Of a DNA stretch of 64,000 nt, positions 1 to 9,117 are shown in pieces (the stretch's first letter is position 1; every line of letters begins with the position of its first letter). The notes beneath the pieces are model-generated. The model was given only the letters and a program-made list of their open reading frames with translations, made no database searches and was not told the origin of the DNA. The translations under genes and the position numbers were made by a program. Location: NCBI GenBank assembly GCA_044341025.1, contig JBIISM010000009.1:22711-86710 (forward strand), in the 5' to 3' direction. Source of the stretch: JABMMZ01 sp044341025 (lineage in GTDB: Bacteria; Bacteroidota; Bacteroidia; NS11-12g; UBA955).

Positions 1-398
1 CGAAATATAAGAAAGACGATGCCCCTGAGGGATGTGAAAATTGGTTTGTTATGGTGAATGTGCCGGCAAACGAAGGCCAAGATTGGGATACAGTTGTTGC
101 AGAAACCCGCAAAAACATCCTTGCAAAACTATCGCGTTTATTGGGCGTAAACTTTAATGCATTTATAAGCAATGAATCAATATTAGATCCACGCAGTATA
201 GAAAGTAAAACATCTTCATACAGAGGGGCCTTATACGGCAGCAGCAGCAACCATATGATGTCAGCCTTTTTTAGACATGCCAATTTCAGTGGTTCAATTG
301 AGGGATTGTATTTTTGCGGTGGCAGTGTTCATCCTGGCGGCGGCATACCTTTGTGCTTGCTCAGTGCGAAAATTGTGTCGGGGCTCATTAAATCTTAA
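1..398 (+). CDS. Carotenoid desaturase / phytoene dehydrogenase-like oxidoreductase, C-terminal part
   Basis: The reading frame is open from base 3 through the left edge, so the 5' part of the gene lies outside the window. About 131 residues remain. The C-terminus carries GLYFCGGSVHPGGGIPLCL, the FAD-contacting end typical of CrtI/CrtD-family desaturases, which oxidise carotenoid precursors at the membrane. The N-terminal dinucleotide-binding fold is not in view, so substrate (phytoene or a hydroxylated carotenoid) cannot be told. A family assignment is secure, a specific reaction is not. Confidence 0.85.
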   Translation, partial: KYKKDDAPEGCENWFVMVNVPANEGQDWDTVVAETRKNILAKLSRLLGVNFNAFISNESILDPRSIESKTSSYRGALYGSSSNHMMSAFFRHANFSGSIEGLYFCGGSVHPGGGIPLCLLSAKIVSGLIKS

Positions 399-498
399 AA
401 ATGCTTGCTTTTTTCCTGCATTGGTATTTTAAACTAAGTTTTTTATCGTTTCACACCGAATTTTATCGAAGTAATGCAAGTCCTATACCTTATTGGTC

Positions 499-506
499 TA
501 AATTTG
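499..506 (+). promoter_or_regulatory. TAnnTTTG promoter box upstream of the TolC-family gene
   Basis: TAAATTTG matches the Bacteroidota -7 consensus TAnnTTTG and ends 19 bases before the ATG at 526. No clear -33 TTG is visible at the usual spacing. Confidence 0.45.
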
Positions 507-525
507 ACCCTTATTCGTGAACTGT

Positions 526-1941
526 ATGATTCGTAAATTAATATTACCTAGCTTTTTGTTTGTTTGCTTTTTACTTAATGGACAAGTTAACACATTTAGT
601 TTAAAGCAATGCATAGAGTATGCATGGATGAATAATTTAGAGGTAAGGCAATTTGTTTTAAACAGCGAATCTTCCAGCATAGACCTTAAGCAAAGTAAAT
701 CAAATATTTTACCAAGTTTATCTGCAGGTGCCGGACAAAACTATCAGTTTGGTAGAAGCATTGACCGATTTACCAATCAATTTAGCAACCAGACCATACG
801 CTCCAATAACTTCAGTTTGAATGCCAATTTACTTTTGTTTGGAGGGTTTCAAACGCAAAACAATATCAAGCTTGCCAATGCAACGCAAAAGGCAGCGCAA
901 GAGAATATTTATAACATTAAGAACCAAATTGCATTGAATGTAGCCAATGCTTTTTTACAGGCTATACAATCTGAGGAAAATATTAAAAATTTGAACTTTC
1001 AAGTTGAAACCACAAAACAGCGTGTCATTAAAGCTCAGAAAATGGTAGATGCTGGAACTGCAGATCTAAGCAGTCTTTTAAGCTTAAAGGCACAATTGGC
1101 AAATGAGCAGTACAATGTGGTAACGGCAATAAATGCTAAGAATGCATCGATGTTGAATTTAAAAACATTGTTGCAAATGGGCAATGATAAAGATTTGAAT
1201 TTAAGTATGCCAGTGGTCTCTATGGACATTATTTCAAATGCATTTTCGGTAAATGAATTGTATCAAATTGCCGTAGAAAATATGCCTCAAATAAAGTCTG
1301 CAATACTGCAGAATGAGGCGGCCAAATACCAAACCCGCACCACACAAGGCAGCATGTTTCCAACAATAGCGTTGTTTGGCTCCTTAAGCACCGTGTATTC
1401 TCAAAGTGCTCAAATATACAGCAACCCTACAATTATTGGAACCCAGGTAATCGGTTATACGCAAACCAACAATGAATTGGTGGTTCAGCCAACCTATTCT
1501 TATCAAAAAAGCACTAAGGCTTTTAATCAACAGCTTACTGATAACTTAGGGCAAGGTGCAGGCATTAGTTTGAGTTGGAATATTTTCAATGCTTTTCAAG
1601 TTCAGAATCAAATTCAGAAAGCAAAAATTAATGAAGCTTTAAGCGACCTAAATTTGCTTAAAGTAAAGAACAATTTGCTGAATGAAATTAATTCAGCCAT
1701 GAACAGTTACAATGCTGCTAAAGCAAAACATGATGCTGCAATGAACAATGTTGAAGCACAGAAAATGAGTTTTGATTACATACAAAAGCGCTTTGATGCT
1801 GGTGTAACAAATTCATATGATTTTATTCAATCAAAGAACAATTTATTGCAATCACAATCCAATGAAATACAAGCCAGATATGAACTTGTTTTTCGCGGAT
1901 TAATTTTAGAATTTTACAAAGGCAATCCAATCAATTTATAA
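526..1941 (+). CDS. TolC-family outer membrane efflux protein
   Basis: The product is about 471 residues and should form the outer-membrane/periplasmic channel of a tripartite exporter. It begins with a signal peptide (MIRKLILPSFLFVCFLL...) and the characteristic first helix 'FSLKQCIEYAWMNN'. Two long alpha-helical repeats rich in Asn, Gln, Ala and Leu follow, typical of the OEP domain, with the second ending near 'FDAGVTNSYDFIQSKNNLL'. A GTG lies three codons upstream at 517. The ATG at 526 is preferred because it starts directly on the basic part of the signal peptide. The adaptor gene follows after 8 bases, so the pair is probably one operon. No permease follows, so the transported substrate is unknown. 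Confidence 0.9.
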   Translation: MIRKLILPSFLFVCFLLNGQVNTFSLKQCIEYAWMNNLEVRQFVLNSESSSIDLKQSKSNILPSLSAGAGQNYQFGRSIDRFTNQFSNQTIRSNNFSLNANLLLFGGFQTQNNIKLANATQKAAQENIYNIKNQIALNVANAFLQAIQSEENIKNLNFQVETTKQRVIKAQKMVDAGTADLSSLLSLKAQLANEQYNVVTAINAKNASMLNLKTLLQMGNDKDLNLSMPVVSMDIISNAFSVNELYQIAVENMPQIKSAILQNEAAKYQTRTTQGSMFPTIALFGSLSTVYSQSAQIYSNPTIIGTQVIGYTQTNNELVVQPTYSYQKSTKAFNQQLTDNLGQGAGISLSWNIFNAFQVQNQIQKAKINEALSDLNLLKVKNNLLNEINSAMNSYNAAKAKHDAAMNNVEAQKMSFDYIQKRFDAGVTNSYDFIQSKNNLLQSQSNEIQARYELVFRGLILEFYKGNPINL

Positions 1942-1949
1942 GCGCTTAC

Positions 1950-3227
1950 ATGTCAACCAAAAAAATCATCATCATCCTGTCTTCAGTTGCAGTTTTATTA
2001 ATTCTTGTGGCCGTTTTCACAAAAAAAGACAATAAGGGAATTAAAGTAGCTACAGAAAAAGCCGAGTTAAGAAGTATAACCGAAGAGGTAACGGCTAGCG
2101 GTACTATTTATCCAGAAAATGAAGTAAAGATAAGCCCAGATGTATCGGGAGAAATTATTGACTTGTATGTGAGGGAAGGCGATACGGTAAAACGCGGTCA
2201 ATTGTTGGTGAGAATCAACCCTGATATTTATCAAACCCAATTGGAGCAAGCAAAAGCAGGCTTAAACAATGCAAAAGCATCGTCTGCCAATATCCAAGCC
2301 CAGTTAACACGAACCAAAGCGAATGTTGAACTTCAAAGGAAGAACTTTGAAATGCAAAAGAAGTTGTTTAACGACAAAGTAATCAGTCAACAAGAATACA
2401 ATACTGCCGAAGCACAATACGAAATGTCTAGAGCAGAACTTCAAGCTGCAGAAAAGCAAACCTTGGCTTCGCAATACAATACCGAATCGGTAGAGGCAAG
2501 TGTTAGCCAAGCAGGCAAAACGTATAACCGTACCAGTGTTGTAGCGCCAACGGACGGTGTTATTACTGGTTTGGTTTCAAAGAAAGGTGAACGTGTTGTT
2601 GGAACTGCTCAAATGGCCGGCACTGAAATGATGCGTATTTCTGATTTAAGCAGAATGGAGGTAAGAGTAGATGTAAACGAAAATGACATTGTGCGCATTG
2701 ATGTTGGAGACTCAGCCGGAATTGAAGTAGATGCTTATTTAGGTAAAACATTTAAAGGCATAGTTACCCAGGTTGCCAATAGCGCTAAAAGCTCGACAGC
2801 AATGAGTACGGATCAGGTTACCAAATATGAGGTGAAGATTTTAATATTGCGCTCATCATACGAAGCGATGATGAATGAGAACAATGGTAAAATGCCATTC
2901 AGACCAGGCATGAGCTCAACGGTGCATGTATACACCAAACAAGAACTTAATGTTTTGGCGGTTCCAGTTTCTTCAATAACCATGAAGGAAAAGAAAGACA
3001 AACCAGAAGAGAAAGAAGAAGTGGTTTTTATTGTCGAAAATGGAAAAGCCGTTCAGAAGGCAATTAAAACGGGCATTCAAGACACCAAGTACATCAAAAT
3101 AACCGAAGGAATTAAACCTGGTGTGATGGTAATTACAGCGCCATACGAAGCCATAAATCTAAAGATTAAGGATGGTATAGCCGTTAAAGTAGTTGACAAA
3201 GAAATTCTTTACGAAGAAAAAAATTAG
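1950..3227 (+). CDS. Efflux periplasmic adaptor (HlyD/MacA-like membrane fusion protein)
   Basis: This 425-residue protein links an inner-membrane pump to the TolC-type channel. It has an N-terminal membrane anchor (about residues 5-24), then the biotinyl-lipoyl-like half motif 'SPDVSGEIIDLYVREGDTV'. A coiled-coil hairpin rich in Gln, Ala and Lys follows (about 85-190), then the second lipoyl half 'VVAPTDGVITGLVSKKGERV' and a beta-barrel with a C-terminal membrane-proximal domain. The order matches MacA/RND adaptors. It directly follows the TolC gene. No ABC or RND permease is adjacent; a MacB/LolD-type ATPase lies some 38 kb away, and any link between them is guesswork. Confidence 0.9.
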   Translation: MSTKKIIIILSSVAVLLILVAVFTKKDNKGIKVATEKAELRSITEEVTASGTIYPENEVKISPDVSGEIIDLYVREGDTVKRGQLLVRINPDIYQTQLEQAKAGLNNAKASSANIQAQLTRTKANVELQRKNFEMQKKLFNDKVISQQEYNTAEAQYEMSRAELQAAEKQTLASQYNTESVEASVSQAGKTYNRTSVVAPTDGVITGLVSKKGERVVGTAQMAGTEMMRISDLSRMEVRVDVNENDIVRIDVGDSAGIEVDAYLGKTFKGIVTQVANSAKSSTAMSTDQVTKYEVKILILRSSYEAMMNENNGKMPFRPGMSSTVHVYTKQELNVLAVPVSSITMKEKKDKPEEKEEVVFIVENGKAVQKAIKTGIQDTKYIKITEGIKPGVMVITAPYEAINLKIKDGIAVKVVDKEILYEEKN

Positions 3228-3350
3228 ACAATACCAATGGTCAAGTTTTGGTGGCTGCCGAACATTTAAATCCGGGGTCGTGCTTTGTTAAAAATGAATA
3301 CCATAGTGTTTTTTCCAATGGCCTCAAGATTACATGAAGTTTTAGCTAAA

Positions 3351-5759
3351 CTAGTTTTTAAGCAATAAGTTGAATAAATTAATGTTGCTTAAATTTGGAC
3401 TTACCTTTTTTAGTTTGATGTAAATAAGAGAATTGTTGCTCAAATTAGAAGCAGAAATATCGCTTTTGTTGGCGTAATACAAGTTCCCTGAATAATCTGT
3501 AGCTACGATGCAAGAAACGTTGTTAGGGTCAAAGGAAATGTTGCCAATTTGAATTTTAAACACTGAATTGTAACGGCTGTCAATTAAAAATAGATTTTTA
3601 ACGTCTATTGGCAAACCGGTTTCATCGGTGTATTGGGCAATAATGTTGCTAGAGAAGCTTGGTGTTTTGTCCAATAAATATCCAAAAGTTCCGAGCTGGT
3701 GTATTTTAATTTCTGATATTTTATTGTCCTTTTGCAGGCCTTTAATTCTCTCGTTGCTGTAAGCTTTAAATTCCGAAAATCTTATTTTATTTAAAGCATT
3801 AAATTCCAATTCTCTTTTGGCGCGAATATGCAAATAGTTTTTATAGGCTTTTGCAAATTTGCTGATTTGCTTTTTAAGTAATTTTTTATCATCGGTATCT
3901 GTAATAAATGCTTGCAGACGCTTAAATCCATCAATTGTTTTAATGTTTATTTCACAGTATTCTTTGCCCTTGGTGTAATGGATCCGAACATCAAAATATT
4001 TGGTGTTTTTAATATAAGTTTCGTTAAACTCCTTCTTGTTTTCAGCATTAACAATGGTGTTAAAATTAATGGCTTTGAACGCTTTTAATTCTGCAAAGAT
4101 TTCTTGTTCGGTTTTGTCTAAGACTTTAAAGTATTGACGCTCTTTATTTCTAATTTTTGGGATTACTTTTTGGATTTTGATATAGGACTTGCCTTTTTTA
4201 ATTTTAAGGCCTTTCAGATTGCCATTGCTGTTAAAGTCTTTGTTCCAGGTTCTGTCCAAATCGGTATAGAATGTTTGGCTTTTAAATACCAGCTGGCTGT
4301 TGTTTTCTTTATCACTTAAAAAAATATTGTGTCTGCCGAAAAAACGTTGTTTAAACGAACTGGTATCAAACTGGTAATAGGAATTGCATTGGTTGCTATT
4401 TTCGATTTTGTAGAAATCGATAGGTGTAAAGTTTGCTGCAAATACTTGGTTGTAGAAATTAAGATCTTGCCAAGTATTTGATTCGTAGTCGAAAAAATAG
4501 GTTAACGCACTATCGCTGTTTACTGGAAGATTCGCTTTAATTTGGTGTCCGTCTTTTAACTTTGCCGAACTTTTTTCGCAAGTTGCCTGGATATTGAACA
4601 AAAATTGGTTGCAAAATTGACGGTCTCCATTTTTAAAATTTAAGCCGGCAAATAGGATGTCACTTGGACTGTTAATTTGAATTAATTTTAAATAAATAGG
4701 GACCGTAATATCCTCTCCTTTTTCATTGACAAAACTATTAGCTGCCACACTTAGTTTGAGGCCAGAGTTGGAATAGATTAGGCTGTTGGTGGAAGGATTA
4801 ATGGTAAAGTATTCTGTGTTAGGCGAAATTTTAGGATAGGGTTTGTTAAATTCTGGACTATTGCCAAAATCAGGAACAAACTCTTTAGCAAAAGGAATAT
4901 TGCCGGTTTCCTGTTTGTCGTTTTCATTTTCGCCAAATTGCTGAGGAATAATTTCTCCTTTGTATAAATTTTGAAGGTATTCAATTTCGAAATCAATGAG
5001 CTTTCCATTGTTAGAAAAATAGGATATCGAAATTGCATTGATGTTGTCTGAATTGATGTTAAAAAGTATGCTAAGTTTCTCTTCCGACAAATCCTCTATC
5101 CCTTTGTTTGTAAATACGGAAAGGTTGTCGTATAAATTGAGGCGACTTAGGGTTTTAAATCGAATGATATTGGCAGGCAAATCGGTGATTCTATCAATAC
5201 TTAAACCCAGGGTTTGCATAGTGGTTTGGTTTTGAATGAAATCTGGAATTTGCACCAAATCTTTTGGCAAAAAATCACCGATGATGTGCAGTTCTTTTAA
5301 AATTGGAAGACTCTTTAGTGCGCTTAGGTTCTCAGGTTTCCCAAGAATATAGATGTACAGTGTTTCAAGATTTTTAATCTTGCTTATGTATTTTAGGGCA
5401 TCAAGTTTTTCTTCATTAATACTGATGTGTAAGATTTCAATTCCTGAGCACGAATCAAAGGTGTTGGCATTAAACTCTCCGTGGTAATCGATTAAATTGA
5501 GCTCTTTTATGATTTCTCCTACACCTGTTTTGGTAAAGATCTCGTTTAATTTAGCGGTTTGGTTAATTTTTAAAGCCTCAATGAAATTATAATCACTAGG
5601 GCTTTGAATAAATTGATCTATTGCCTTTGGCGAGCTTAGTTCAAGATGGTCGAAGCGGTAAGTTTTAACGTCTTTTAAATTAAAGTAGTCATTGCTTTGC
5701 GCAAAGGATAAGATGCTTTTGCAAATTAAAAGTAATACAACACTTAGTTTTTTAATCAT
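3351..5759 (-). CDS. Secreted protein with leucine-rich-repeat-like N-terminal region, function unknown
   Basis: The product is 802 residues with a signal peptide (MIKKLSVVLLLICKSILSFAQ). Residues about 90-240 show LRR-like spacing, for example 'LETLYIYILGKPENLSAL', 'LKELHIIGDF', 'MQTLGLSIDRITDLP' and 'LSRLNLYDNLSVF'. The remainder is beta-rich, Lys/Asn-rich sequence that I do not recognise. There is no Cys-lipobox and no visible T9SS C-terminal domain. The start codon overlaps the yigZ stop as ATGA, so it is the last gene of the ribD operon. It is probably periplasmic or surface-exposed and used for binding; this rests only on the signal peptide and LRR-like pattern. Confidence 0.75.
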   Translation of the reverse strand: MIKKLSVVLLLICKSILSFAQSNDYFNLKDVKTYRFDHLELSSPKAIDQFIQSPSDYNFIEALKINQTAKLNEIFTKTGVGEIIKELNLIDYHGEFNANTFDSCSGIEILHISINEEKLDALKYISKIKNLETLYIYILGKPENLSALKSLPILKELHIIGDFLPKDLVQIPDFIQNQTTMQTLGLSIDRITDLPANIIRFKTLSRLNLYDNLSVFTNKGIEDLSEEKLSILFNINSDNINAISISYFSNNGKLIDFEIEYLQNLYKGEIIPQQFGENENDKQETGNIPFAKEFVPDFGNSPEFNKPYPKISPNTEYFTINPSTNSLIYSNSGLKLSVAANSFVNEKGEDITVPIYLKLIQINSPSDILFAGLNFKNGDRQFCNQFLFNIQATCEKSSAKLKDGHQIKANLPVNSDSALTYFFDYESNTWQDLNFYNQVFAANFTPIDFYKIENSNQCNSYYQFDTSSFKQRFFGRHNIFLSDKENNSQLVFKSQTFYTDLDRTWNKDFNSNGNLKGLKIKKGKSYIKIQKVIPKIRNKERQYFKVLDKTEQEIFAELKAFKAINFNTIVNAENKKEFNETYIKNTKYFDVRIHYTKGKEYCEINIKTIDGFKRLQAFITDTDDKKLLKKQISKFAKAYKNYLHIRAKRELEFNALNKIRFSEFKAYSNERIKGLQKDNKISEIKIHQLGTFGYLLDKTPSFSSNIIAQYTDETGLPIDVKNLFLIDSRYNSVFKIQIGNISFDPNNVSCIVATDYSGNLYYANKSDISASNLSNNSLIYIKLKKVSPNLSNINLFNLLLKN

Positions 5760-6370
5760 TCTATGCCTTTATATTCAATGTTTATTTGGTAATTGAGGGA
5801 TAAATGGGTTTTAAATTCACCCGCTTTATGCAAAGGTATTTTAATTTCAGCAGAAAAACATGATTGTTCAGCCATTACAGATAATGAAGCTTGGAATTGT
5901 TTACATGATTTAAACACTTCATTTTCCATTCCAAATGGGCAGCTTACTGTGTATTTTTCTAATATTGGATATTCAGTAATTGACGACTGCGCAAGACATT
6001 CTGCTGCAGTATTTCCGTATGCTTCAATTAGACCTGGAACACCCAACATAGTGCCACCAAAGTAACGAACAACAACAACTAAGATATTGCATAAGTCAAG
6101 TTTTTGAATCTGCCTTAATATCGGTTTTCCTGCAGTGTTAGATGGCTCCCCATCGTCGTTGGCTCTAAAATTTTGTTTGTCGTGGCCTAATATCCAAGCA
6201 AAACAATGGTGGCTTGCATCAGGGTATTTTTCTTTAAGTCCATTCAAATGAATTTTAATTTCTGCTTCATTTTTTACCGGCCAGGCGTAGGCAAAAAACT
6301 TACTGCCCTTTGCCTTGTACAAACATTCACACGAAGAATCAATCATTTTATAGGTGCTCGAAAACAACAT
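5756..6370 (-). CDS. yigZ: YigZ/IMPACT-family protein
   Basis: The 204-residue product matches the YigZ/IMPACT (UPF0029) family: 'KGSKFFAYAWPV', 'HHCFAWILG', 'ANDDGEPSNTAGKPIL' and 'VVVVRYFGGTMLGVPGLI' are hallmark segments. The C-terminal ferredoxin-like half is also present, so length is normal for the family. Eukaryotic IMPACT regulates Gcn2. The bacterial role is not established, though a link to translation or ribosome function has been proposed. The start overlaps the stop of the upstream transporter gene (TAATG), and its own stop overlaps the next start (ATGA), which points to translational coupling. Confidence 0.92.
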   Translation of the reverse strand: MLFSSTYKMIDSSCECLYKAKGSKFFAYAWPVKNEAEIKIHLNGLKEKYPDASHHCFAWILGHDKQNFRANDDGEPSNTAGKPILRQIQKLDLCNILVVVVRYFGGTMLGVPGLIEAYGNTAAECLAQSSITEYPILEKYTVSCPFGMENEVFKSCKQFQASLSVMAEQSCFSAEIKIPLHKAGEFKTHLSLNYQINIEYKGIE

Positions 6371-7215
6371 TAAGCAAAGAGAATTAAATAAATGGATACG
6401 ATAGAAATTCCGATTCCCAAGAATTTGTATAGATTGATTTTTTCGGAAAAAAATAGCCAGGCTAAAATGAAAGACAGCAACATGACCAATGAATTATTGA
6501 CCAAATAAAATTGACCAGAACTTAAGAAGCCTGAGCCTAAAGCCAAGAGCATAAAATGCACAGAAAAATAATTTGGAATCCCAAGTATTATGCCATGCGA
6601 TAGGCTTTTATATTCTTTGGTTAGATTCACTTTTGTAGCGATAGAGAATACAATTGAGGTTATTAAGGCCATTGAGAAAACCAGGATGATAACACTTGAT
6701 GGAGACGACCCATTAAGATTCTTTTGTAAGATATTTAATGAGGTGTCAATAATGCCAGATCCAATAAAAATAATTAAAGGTATAAATAAAGTTTTTAAAG
6801 ACCATTTTTCACCTTTTTTATAGGTCATCAAAACAACTGCAGGTATAGATAGCAACAATGCAATTATTCTTAATACTCCAAATGCTTCGTGCAGAACAAT
6901 TGCGCCAAAAGTAACTGGAATCATTAATGACAATTTTGAAGCGGCACTGCTAATACCAATCCCTATTTTTGAGGAGGAATAGGCCATTGCATAAAATATG
7001 GCAAAAAATAAAATGCCTAGCCCTAAGCAAGATAAAATGATCTTGCTGTTTAAATGCTCAAAATTCAGACCTTGGTTCATTATTATCCCTGTAACAATGC
7101 AGGCTATGTAGTTCCCGGCAATGGCAGGAAGGGTAACGATTTTCTTAAGGTCAAACCATTTAAAAAACAAGAATAGACTTGAAGATAAGACAACCGATAG
7201 CAGTAAATAAATCAT
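6370..7215 (-). CDS. DMT/EamA-like membrane transporter
   Basis: The 281-residue product has about ten hydrophobic segments in two similar halves, the layout of drug/metabolite transporters. It ends with a membrane helix ('FLGIGISIVSIYLILF') at the cytoplasmic side. There are no diagnostic substrate residues, so the cargo is unknown. It lies between ribD and yigZ with overlapping start and stop codons (ATGA with ribD, TAATG with yigZ). This suggests co-translation and perhaps a riboflavin or nucleotide-related substrate, but operon position alone is weak evidence. Confidence 0.8.
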   Translation of the reverse strand: MIYLLLSVVLSSSLFLFFKWFDLKKIVTLPAIAGNYIACIVTGIIMNQGLNFEHLNSKIILSCLGLGILFFAIFYAMAYSSSKIGIGISSAASKLSLMIPVTFGAIVLHEAFGVLRIIALLLSIPAVVLMTYKKGEKWSLKTLFIPLIIFIGSGIIDTSLNILQKNLNGSSPSSVIILVFSMALITSIVFSIATKVNLTKEYKSLSHGIILGIPNYFSVHFMLLALGSGFLSSGQFYLVNNSLVMLLSFILAWLFFSEKINLYKFLGIGISIVSIYLILFA

Positions 7216-8231
7216 TCGTAGATTGTTAAATAATCATCTATTAAATCTTCTGAGCTAGAGGCTACAAAATCGATCTTTGGAGCTACTATTCCGTTGTTTA
7301 ATATACGTTTTTTTGATTTTAAAATTCTAATTTCATCGTATAGGTTTGCATCGATAAAACTGTTTAATAACATAGAGCCACCTTCAATTACCACACTGGA
7401 TATTTTGCATAGGTACAAAGCCTCCATTAGTGTTTCAACCTTGCAATCCGGTATTTTGATGTATTCAATTCCATGGCTAATTTCATTTTTAATCCCATTT
7501 AAAACAATGGTTCTTTGGCTTTGATCGTAAAATTTTAAATGGTTATTTTCAGACTTGAGTTCAAAGTCAACAGCGATTCTTGTTGGATTTTTACCTGGCC
7601 AAAGTCTGGTGTTTAATTGAGGATTGTCTTGAATCAGGGTATTGGTTCCAACTAAAAATGCATCTTCTTCACTGCGCCATTTATGCAAACGTGTTTGAGC
7701 GGCTATTCCACTAATTTGTTTAATTGCCTCAGAGCCCATAAATCCATCAGAGGATTCTGCCCATTTTAAAATTATATAGGGTCTTTTATTGTTGATATAC
7801 GTAAAAAATCGTTTGTTTAATTTTTTGCACTCATTTTCGAGAATACCAAATTTAACCTCTATCCCTGATTTTTTTAATTTTTCTATGCCTTGTCCAGCAA
7901 CAAGTGGATTGGGGTCTAAACTTCCAATCACAACTTTTTTGATTCCATATTGAATTAATAAGTCGGCACAAGGAGGTGTTTTACCAAAATGAGAACAAGG
8001 TTCAAGGGAAACATAGGCAATAGAATTTTTTAGCAAACCAGGCTCTTTAACACTGTTTATAGCATTTACTTCTGCATGAGGACCTCCGTAAACGCTGTGG
8101 TAACCAGAGCCAATAATTTCACCATTCTGCACGATGATGCAACCCACCATTGGATTTGGCGACACATGTCCAAATCCTTTTTCAGCCAAGGCAAGGCATT
8201 GAGAAATATATTTTTCGTCTTGATTTGTTAT
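7212..8231 (-). CDS. ribD: Bifunctional riboflavin deaminase/reductase RibD, apparent ATA start
   Basis: RibD deaminates 2,5-diamino-6-ribosylamino-pyrimidinone 5'-phosphate and reduces the product, the second and third steps of riboflavin synthesis. The deaminase zinc site is clear: 'GPHAEVNA' (HAE) and 'LEPCSHFGKTPPCADLL' (PCxxxxxxPPC). The C-terminal reductase half follows from about residue 155 ('RPYIILKWAESSDGF'). The family N-terminus (..DEKYMxxCLxLAEKGxGxVSPNPMVG) is encoded up to 8231, but no ATG, GTG or TTG occurs before the TTG at 8189, which would remove the first helix. A stop lies at 8243-8241. ATA at 8231 sits 4 bases after a promoter-like box and is the best placed start, giving 339 residues. 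Either a rare AUA start or a one-base error is possible. Confidence 0.9.
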   Translation of the reverse strand: MTNQDEKYISQCLALAEKGFGHVSPNPMVGCIIVQNGEIIGSGYHSVYGGPHAEVNAINSVKEPGLLKNSIAYVSLEPCSHFGKTPPCADLLIQYGIKKVVIGSLDPNPLVAGQGIEKLKKSGIEVKFGILENECKKLNKRFFTYINNKRPYIILKWAESSDGFMGSEAIKQISGIAAQTRLHKWRSEEDAFLVGTNTLIQDNPQLNTRLWPGKNPTRIAVDFELKSENNHLKFYDQSQRTIVLNGIKNEISHGIEYIKIPDCKVETLMEALYLCKISSVVIEGGSMLLNSFIDANLYDEIRILKSKKRILNNGIVAPKIDFVASSSEDLIDDYLTIYE

Positions 8232-8235
8232 TCTG

Positions 8236-8243
8236 CGAAATTA
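8236..8243 (-). promoter_or_regulatory. Promoter-like box (TAATTTCG) for ribD operon
   Basis: On the minus strand TAATTTCG differs at one base from TAnnTTTG and ends 4 bases before the proposed ATA start of ribD. The same short spacing is seen at msrB and other genes of this window. Confidence 0.35.
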
Positions 8244-8260
8244 CTTAAAACTTTGCATAC

Positions 8261-9097
8261 ATGATAACATTGAGGGAAGCCTATCAAAATTCAAAAGAAA
8301 CACTCTCTCGTGTTTATGATCAATCTGAAGCAAGCGCGGCATTAAAATTCTTATTTGAGCATCAATTTTCTTTAACAAATAAGGATTTTCTCATGAAAGG
8401 CGAAGAACCCTTTGATCAGGAGCAAGCGTTGGAACTCATATTGAACCGTTTGCTGCTGCATGAACCAATTCAGCATATTCTAGGATATGAGTTTTTCTCG
8501 GGTTTAAAAGTAGCAGTCAGTTCTGATGTGTTAATTCCCAGACCTGAAACTGAAGAGCTTTTGCAATGGGTCATTGAAGAGGAAAAAGATTCCATTAAAG
8601 TAATTGCTGATTTTTGTACCGGAAGTGGTTGTTTGGCTTTGGCTTTGAGAAAGCACTTTCCAAATGCAAGGGTAATAGCAACAGATATTTCTGAAAAGGC
8701 CATAGAATTGGCTAAAAAAAGTGAGCTTATGAATTTTGGTTCAAGTCATATTGAATGGAACATTCATGATTTGTTGACCCAAGATTATTTATTGGACCGT
8801 CCTGATGTCATTGTTTGTAATCCGCCCTATATAAAAGTTGAAGAAAAGGATATTATGGATGTTAACGTTTTAGATTTCGAGCCACATTTAGCCTTGTTTG
8901 TGTACGATTCAGACCCTTTATTGTTTTATAAAATTGTTATAGAATTGTTTCTAATTGGAGATATGCCAAATATCTATTTCGAATTAAATCCTTTGACTGC
9001 CGACGACTTGGGTCTATGGTGCGCCGAAAAAGGGCTGAATTGTCAATTTAGAGTCGATCTAAGCGGCAAAAAACGTTTTGCAGGTATTAGTAAATAA
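8261..9097 (+). CDS. prmC: Peptide chain release factor N5-glutamine methyltransferase
   Basis: PrmC (HemK) methylates the Gln of the GGQ motif in release factors using S-adenosylmethionine. The 278-residue protein has the helical N-terminal substrate-binding domain, the linker 'YEFFSGLKVAVSSDVLIPRPETEEL', the SAM site 'IADFCTGSGCLALAL' and the catalytic 'VIVCNPPYI' (NPPY). Its target RF1 is encoded at 36118-37191. It is transcribed divergently from ribD, with only 29 bases between the two proposed start codons. Confidence 0.95.
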   Translation: MITLREAYQNSKETLSRVYDQSEASAALKFLFEHQFSLTNKDFLMKGEEPFDQEQALELILNRLLLHEPIQHILGYEFFSGLKVAVSSDVLIPRPETEELLQWVIEEEKDSIKVIADFCTGSGCLALALRKHFPNARVIATDISEKAIELAKKSELMNFGSSHIEWNIHDLLTQDYLLDRPDVIVCNPPYIKVEEKDIMDVNVLDFEPHLALFVYDSDPLLFYKIVIELFLIGDMPNIYFELNPLTADDLGLWCAEKGLNCQFRVDLSGKKRFAGISK

Positions 9098-9102
9098 AAG
9101 TT

Positions 9103-9110
9103 TAATTTTG
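9103..9110 (+). promoter_or_regulatory. TAnnTTTG promoter box
   Basis: TAATTTTG is an exact match to the Bacteroidota -7 consensus and ends 7 bases before the ATG at 9118, so the mRNA leader would be nearly absent. Confidence 0.5.
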
Positions 9111-9117
9111 CCCCCTC

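Noticed and set aside
51..398. Complete short gene starting at ATG 51
   Set aside because: The frame is open to the window edge and the sequence upstream of 51 continues the desaturase family, so it is a 3' fragment.
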